From JABIFK01 sp047619225 (GTDB lineage: Bacteria; Latescibacterota; UBA2968): DNA of 31,227 nucleotides. The stretch is from assembly GCA_047619225.1 (NCBI GenBank), contig JBLHJX010000029.1:1-31227 (forward strand), read 5' to 3'. Below are positions 28,671 through 31,227 of this stretch, piece by piece; position 1 is the first letter of the stretch, and every line of letters begins with the position of its first letter. A program made the position numbers and the translations under genes. Below the pieces are notes generated by a model. It saw only the letters and a program-made list of their open reading frames with translations, ran no database searches and was not told the origin of the DNA.

Positions 28671-29432
28671 ATGAAAAAAATAGGTCTTGTTATTTGGCTT
28701 TGTTTGGTTGTCCCTTGTGCCGCACAAGATGCTATGGTGTTGCGACAGGGCGAGGTGCGTGCTGATAAGTTATGGGTGGGTGCATTTGTTCATGTAGTTT
28801 ATCGTGTTGATAAGGGTAAACAAAGGGTGGCCAGTGGATATATGAAGGCTGTCGGCAGAAACACATTTACAATTGGTACAGGAATTAAAGTCGTACAGAT
28901 TGCTTTTGAAAAGGTTAGTATGATCGTTTTGGGTGATAGTCGGCAGGTGGTTGAACGGCAAAGGATGATGCTCAATGTACAACCGAGAGTGTATAGGGAG
29001 CCAAACATTACCTCGATTGTCATTGGACAGCTGTTATTGGGAGGGGCATTGGGTGTGGGAGGTGGTTATGCAGGGGCTCTCGCTGGTATGGGGTTAGATG
29101 GTGGAAAAGGATTCGACTCTCTTGATGGTCTCGTATTGGGTGGTGCGGTAGGTCTGGTTGTGGGGAGTGCCCTTGGCGTTGCGCTTGTCGGTAATGGAAG
29201 TTTCGAGAAATCTCTTTGGGGACGCGCTTTGGCCGGTAGCCTTATTGGTTTCGGTTTGGGCGTAGCGGTAGCCTCAGATTCCGGTTTATGGCCCCCACTT
29301 TTTATAGCACCGCCTGTTTTTGCTACGGTATTAAGTTGGGTGGGAAATTCGCCAAGATATAACAACGTGAAGATCAATGTGGGCCTGTTGCGCACTGGTG
29401 GACAGGGTGTTTCTGCAGCGTATCATTTTTAA
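28671..29432 (+). CDS. Exported protein with SH3-like N-terminus and glycine-zipper region
   Basis: 253 aa, family not recognised. A signal peptide (MKKIGLVIWLCLVVPCAAQ) is followed by an approximately 75-residue beta-rich module (KLWVGAFVHVVYRVDKG, SGYMKAVGRNTFTIG, VVQIAFEKVSMIVLG) resembling small SH3/LSm-like domains. A long Gly-rich hydrophobic region with two or three possible membrane hairpins spans about 115-220 (GGALGVGGGYAGALAGMG, LVLGGAVGLVVGSALGVALVG). The chain ends in Phe (AAYHF). AAGGTG precedes the ATG. Glycine-zipper segments often insert in or oligomerise at the envelope; the role here is unknown. Confidence 0.7.
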   Translation: MKKIGLVIWLCLVVPCAAQDAMVLRQGEVRADKLWVGAFVHVVYRVDKGKQRVASGYMKAVGRNTFTIGTGIKVVQIAFEKVSMIVLGDSRQVVERQRMMLNVQPRVYREPNITSIVIGQLLLGGALGVGGGYAGALAGMGLDGGKGFDSLDGLVLGGAVGLVVGSALGVALVGNGSFEKSLWGRALAGSLIGFGLGVAVASDSGLWPPLFIAPPVFATVLSWVGNSPRYNNVKINVGLLRTGGQGVSAAYHF

Positions 29433-29542
29433 GCTTGGCTTTGGGCACAGAATAACTTAGCCTTGTTTTCGGGGCTTAAAACGAGCTTTCGGGGTTGTTC
29501 TTGGGGTGTGGGATTTTGAAACTAAAAGGGAGCGGTAATTTA

Positions 29543-30436
29543 ATGTCTATTAAGATTATGTGGATAGTCGTCGTGAGTTGTGCATTTAGTTGGCCCGGCG
29601 ACTCGGGTGCTGAGGATTTGGGTTTTCGTAGAGTAACAGAAGCCGAGTTAATTGCGGCAATGAATCAGGTGAATGGGTTTGACCCGACAGCGACAACAAA
29701 TGGTGCGCGGTTTCAGGCCGAGGTGATCTTTGTGTTGGCGAATACGGTGGCCGATTCTGGGCGGTTGGATCAGGCGATGGTTATTACGCCCGATGATTGG
29801 TATCGGGCATTTTTGGCGAAGACGAACTTGGTGCCGGAGACTGCGCCACAATATGTAAAACTGGCGCACGAGAACCATCAATATATGTGGCTGGACGCTC
29901 GGTTGGATCGGGTGATTGATACAGTGAAAGAAGGCGAACGACCGGTGCGTGCCGTGAATGTGATATTTTGGTGGCCAAAGGAGCCTAAGGCGCACAGTGA
30001 GTATTCGTACCAAGACACACTTTCTACACCACACTTAAATGTGACCAACCATCGGGTGATTCGGTATCGGTTGTTGGATTTTGGGGATCGCTTCTTTTTT
30101 GATGATATTGATGGATTAACGGGGCGTCCGACAACGGGTTTGTTGGGTTTTTTGTTTGGTCTCATTGGTGACGGACGCGTGGTGGTCACGGGCATTGCCA
30201 TTTCTAAAGATGGGTTGCAGGTCGTGCGGGGCACGGCCAAAAAGGCATTTATTGGCGTCACGACCACGGCGACCATTTCGCCAGATGGGCGGTCAGAGAA
30301 AGATGTGCCAGAAGGGCGGCTCGATTTGGTGGCTTTGGAGACGTTGTTGCAGACGCCTTTTGAGATGGCCTATAAACCGTTGAAATGGTCTGTTGAAATG
30401 GATCGATTAATAAAAGACCTGAATCGCAATAATTAA
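29543..30436 (+). CDS. Exported protein of unknown function
   Basis: 297 aa. A signal peptide (MSIKIMWIVVVSCAFSWPGDSGA) precedes a mixed alpha/beta chain with no recognised domain. Distinct features are a helical N-terminal part (LGFRRVTEAELIAAMNQVNGFD), a central beta-rich part with FWWPKEPKAHSEYSYQDTL, and a Gly-rich hydrophobic stretch (RPTTGLLGFLFGLIGDGRVVVTG, about 206-228). ATG 29543 follows GGGAG; the upstream extension lacks a ribosome binding site. It is the last of the envelope gene run. The 110-bp gap before it contains two short TTTCGGGG repeats and no clear promoter. Confidence 0.65.
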   Translation: MSIKIMWIVVVSCAFSWPGDSGAEDLGFRRVTEAELIAAMNQVNGFDPTATTNGARFQAEVIFVLANTVADSGRLDQAMVITPDDWYRAFLAKTNLVPETAPQYVKLAHENHQYMWLDARLDRVIDTVKEGERPVRAVNVIFWWPKEPKAHSEYSYQDTLSTPHLNVTNHRVIRYRLLDFGDRFFFDDIDGLTGRPTTGLLGFLFGLIGDGRVVVTGIAISKDGLQVVRGTAKKAFIGVTTTATISPDGRSEKDVPEGRLDLVALETLLQTPFEMAYKPLKWSVEMDRLIKDLNRNN

Positions 30437-30441
30437 CGGCT

Positions 30442-30474
30442 TTGTCACGGGTGTGGCACGCGACTGTAACACGG
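30442..30474 (+). promoter_or_regulatory. Pho box array upstream of a non-coding unit (three units, possible fourth)
   Basis: Units TTGTCACGGGT (30442-30452), GTGGCACGCGA (30453-30463) and CTGTAACACGG (30464-30474) keep the exact 11-bp phase. The 11 bases before them (30431-30441, containing TAAC in register) may be a weak fourth. Possible -10 elements are TATCAT (30481-30486) or TAAATA (30486-30491, 16 bp after the CTGTAA). Confidence 0.75.
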
Positions 30475-30513
30475 AATTTTTATCATAAATATGCACGACG
30501 TATTCTCCCTTAA

Positions 30514-30546
30514 GGGGCCGGTTCGCGACCCGGTCCCCACTTTTTT
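30514..30546 (+). terminator. First hairpin with T-run in the candidate sRNA
   Basis: GGGG (30514-30517) with CCCC (30535-30538) and CCGG (30518-30521) with CCGG (30530-30533), one bulged T, followed by ACTTTTTT to 30546. Confidence 0.6.
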
Positions 30547-30576
30547 ACCCCAAGCTGTCTTGGCTTGGGGTTTTTT
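30547..30576 (+). terminator. Strong rho-independent terminator
   Basis: ACCCCAAGC (30547-30555) pairs perfectly with GCTTGGGGT (30563-30571) across a 7-nt loop, followed by Ts to 30576. Confidence 0.93.
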
Positions 30577-30578
30577 GT

Positions 30579-30607
30579 TTGACCCACGGATAGACGTGCT
30601 GTATTAT
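30579..30607 (+). promoter_or_regulatory. Predicted sigma70-type promoter of the Nudix gene
   Basis: TTGACC (30579-30584), 17 bp, TATTAT (30602-30607). It starts directly after the upstream terminator, so the Nudix gene has an independent promoter with a leader of about 50 nt. Confidence 0.7.
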
Positions 30608-30661
30608 ATAGCGGTTTGGAACAATCTATGTCTTTGAAAACTAATTGATTTAGAGGGTTTT

Positions 30662-31180
30662 GTGGCAACACCATTGGAATCGATGGCAAGGTTTTGTGAG
30701 CGTTGTGGTGTGGCATTGGTAAACCGCACGGTAGAAGAGCGCTTGCGCCCATGTTGCCCTGCCTGTAATTTTGTTGCCTACCTCGACCCCAAAGTGGCTG
30801 CTGGCGTGATTGTGACGTTAGATGACGAGGTGGTTTTGCTCAAGCGCAATATCGAGCCGGGTTTGGGCAAGTGGGTGTTTCCCGGTGGATATGTTGATGC
30901 AGGAGAACCCCCCGAAAAAGCTGCGGTGCGAGAAACGTGGGAAGAGGTGGGTTTAGAAGTTGGATTAGAAGATTTGTTGGGCGTGTTTTCTGTTGCGGGG
31001 GAGCGGGTGATATTGGTGGTGTTTACGGGGCACGCAACGGGGGGTGTTTTACAAGGCAATTTTGAATCACAAGCTGTAGAGACATTTGCGCTTTCTGATC
31101 TTCCGTGGGATGAATTGGCTTTTGTCACAACCACAGACGCATTGAAAACTTATATGACGCGTCGTGCGTCTTTACAATGA
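30662..31180 (+). CDS. Nudix hydrolase with N-terminal zinc ribbon
   Basis: 172 aa. A zinc ribbon with Cys12, Cys15, Cys32 and Cys35 (FCERCG and then CCPAC) precedes the Nudix domain. The Nudix box is complete: Gly76, Glu82 and RETWEEVGL at 90-98, fitting GX5EX7REUXEEXGU with the metal-binding Glu94/Glu95. The ribbon-plus-Nudix layout is seen in NADH pyrophosphatase (NudC)-like and related ADP-ribose/nucleotide hydrolases, so a nucleoside diphosphate-linked substrate is likely. The full NudC SQPWPFPxS motif is absent, so NudC itself is unlikely. The GTG start follows AGAGGG. Confidence 0.9.
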   Translation: MATPLESMARFCERCGVALVNRTVEERLRPCCPACNFVAYLDPKVAAGVIVTLDDEVVLLKRNIEPGLGKWVFPGGYVDAGEPPEKAAVRETWEEVGLEVGLEDLLGVFSVAGERVILVVFTGHATGGVLQGNFESQAVETFALSDLPWDELAFVTTTDALKTYMTRRASLQ

Positions 31181-31200
31181 ACTAAGATAATAGAGAGAGG

Positions 31201-31226
31201 AAAGGAGAAAGAAGGGTTTCTCTTTT
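31201..31226 (+). terminator. Possible terminator at the window edge
   Basis: AAAGGAGAAA (31201-31210) pairs with TTTCTCTTTT (31217-31226) with one mismatch and a 6-nt loop, 20 bases after the Nudix stop. The right arm itself is T-rich. The window ends here, so any following T-run cannot be seen. Confidence 0.4.
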
Positions 31227-31227
31227 C

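Larger units (their letters stand above)
30493..30576 (+). ncRNA. Candidate phosphate-regulated small RNA
   Basis: The Pho box promoter would start transcription near 30493-30498. The following 80 or so bases hold no ribosome-bound coding frame and fold into two hairpins. One is GGGG+CCGG with CCGG+CCCC (30514-30538, one bulge) followed by six Ts; the other is ACCCCAAGC/GCTTGGGGT (30547-30571) followed by six Ts. The next gene has its own promoter after the second terminator. Compact size, a regulated promoter and intrinsic termination are the hallmarks of a trans-acting sRNA. Exact ends are predicted, not measured. Confidence 0.5.

Noticed and set aside
30491..30640. Small ORF from ATG 30491 across the candidate sRNA
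   Set aside because: It has no ribosome binding site and runs through two terminators and a promoter.

Overview
The window reads as a chromosomal segment of an uncultured Gram-negative bacterium. The main signs are two predicted outer-membrane beta-barrel proteins, one ending in Phe, many Sec and Tat signal peptides, and a CsgG-like/PEGA envelope protein set. The mix of a DUF2723-like membrane protein with TPRs, a CehA/McbA-like fold and CsgG-like proteins would suit the FCB group broadly (for example Latescibacterota-like lineages), but this is inference and not proven here. Shine-Dalgarno sites are clear, GTG starts are common, and almost everything is on the + strand. The exceptions are ppk and a truncated gene at the left edge.

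Layout. (a) 1-68: 5' end of a divergent gene. (b) 263-3991: three-subunit, Tat-exported molybdenum hydroxylase (2Fe-2S, Moco and FAD subunits). (c) 4100-4339: small Cys-rich protein of unknown function, closed by a strong terminator. (d) 4485-9448: tight operon of a cyclic-nucleotide-binding protein, a polytopic TPR protein and a secreted multidomain protein whose CehA/McbA-like domain has lost its metal-binding histidines. (e) 9571-26327: a large phosphate block. It holds a Na+/Pi cotransporter, a PhoU-like protein and a PhoB-type regulator; a receiver-only regulator; PhoB-PhoR; a glycogen-binding domain protein; polyphosphate kinase (minus strand); a porin; and PstS-PstC-PstA-PstB-PhoU. (f) 26628-30436: five consecutive exported or envelope proteins, mostly of unknown function. 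(g) 30442-30576: a Pho-box-driven, apparently non-coding unit ending in two terminators. (h) 30662-31180: zinc-ribbon Nudix hydrolase.

How it works together. The core is a phosphate-starvation island. PhoR/PhoB would sense Pi through Pst/PhoU. Four loci carry direct repeats with an exact 11-bp period, consensus (T/C)TGT(A/C)AC plus 4 nt, matching the known PhoB 'Pho box' architecture. They lie upstream of the receiver-only regulator, the porin, pstS, and an ORF-free unit with two intrinsic terminators. The repeats allow a regulon to be drawn from sequence alone, and they nominate two unusual members: a receiver-only protein and a small RNA candidate. Both Pst permeases are long forms with large insertions after the first membrane helix: a propeller-like domain in PstC and a coiled coil in PstA.

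No rRNA, tRNA, insertion sequence or CRISPR array was seen. No gene-free stretch clearly exceeds 300 bases; the longest (26328-26627 and 15240-15531) are described below.
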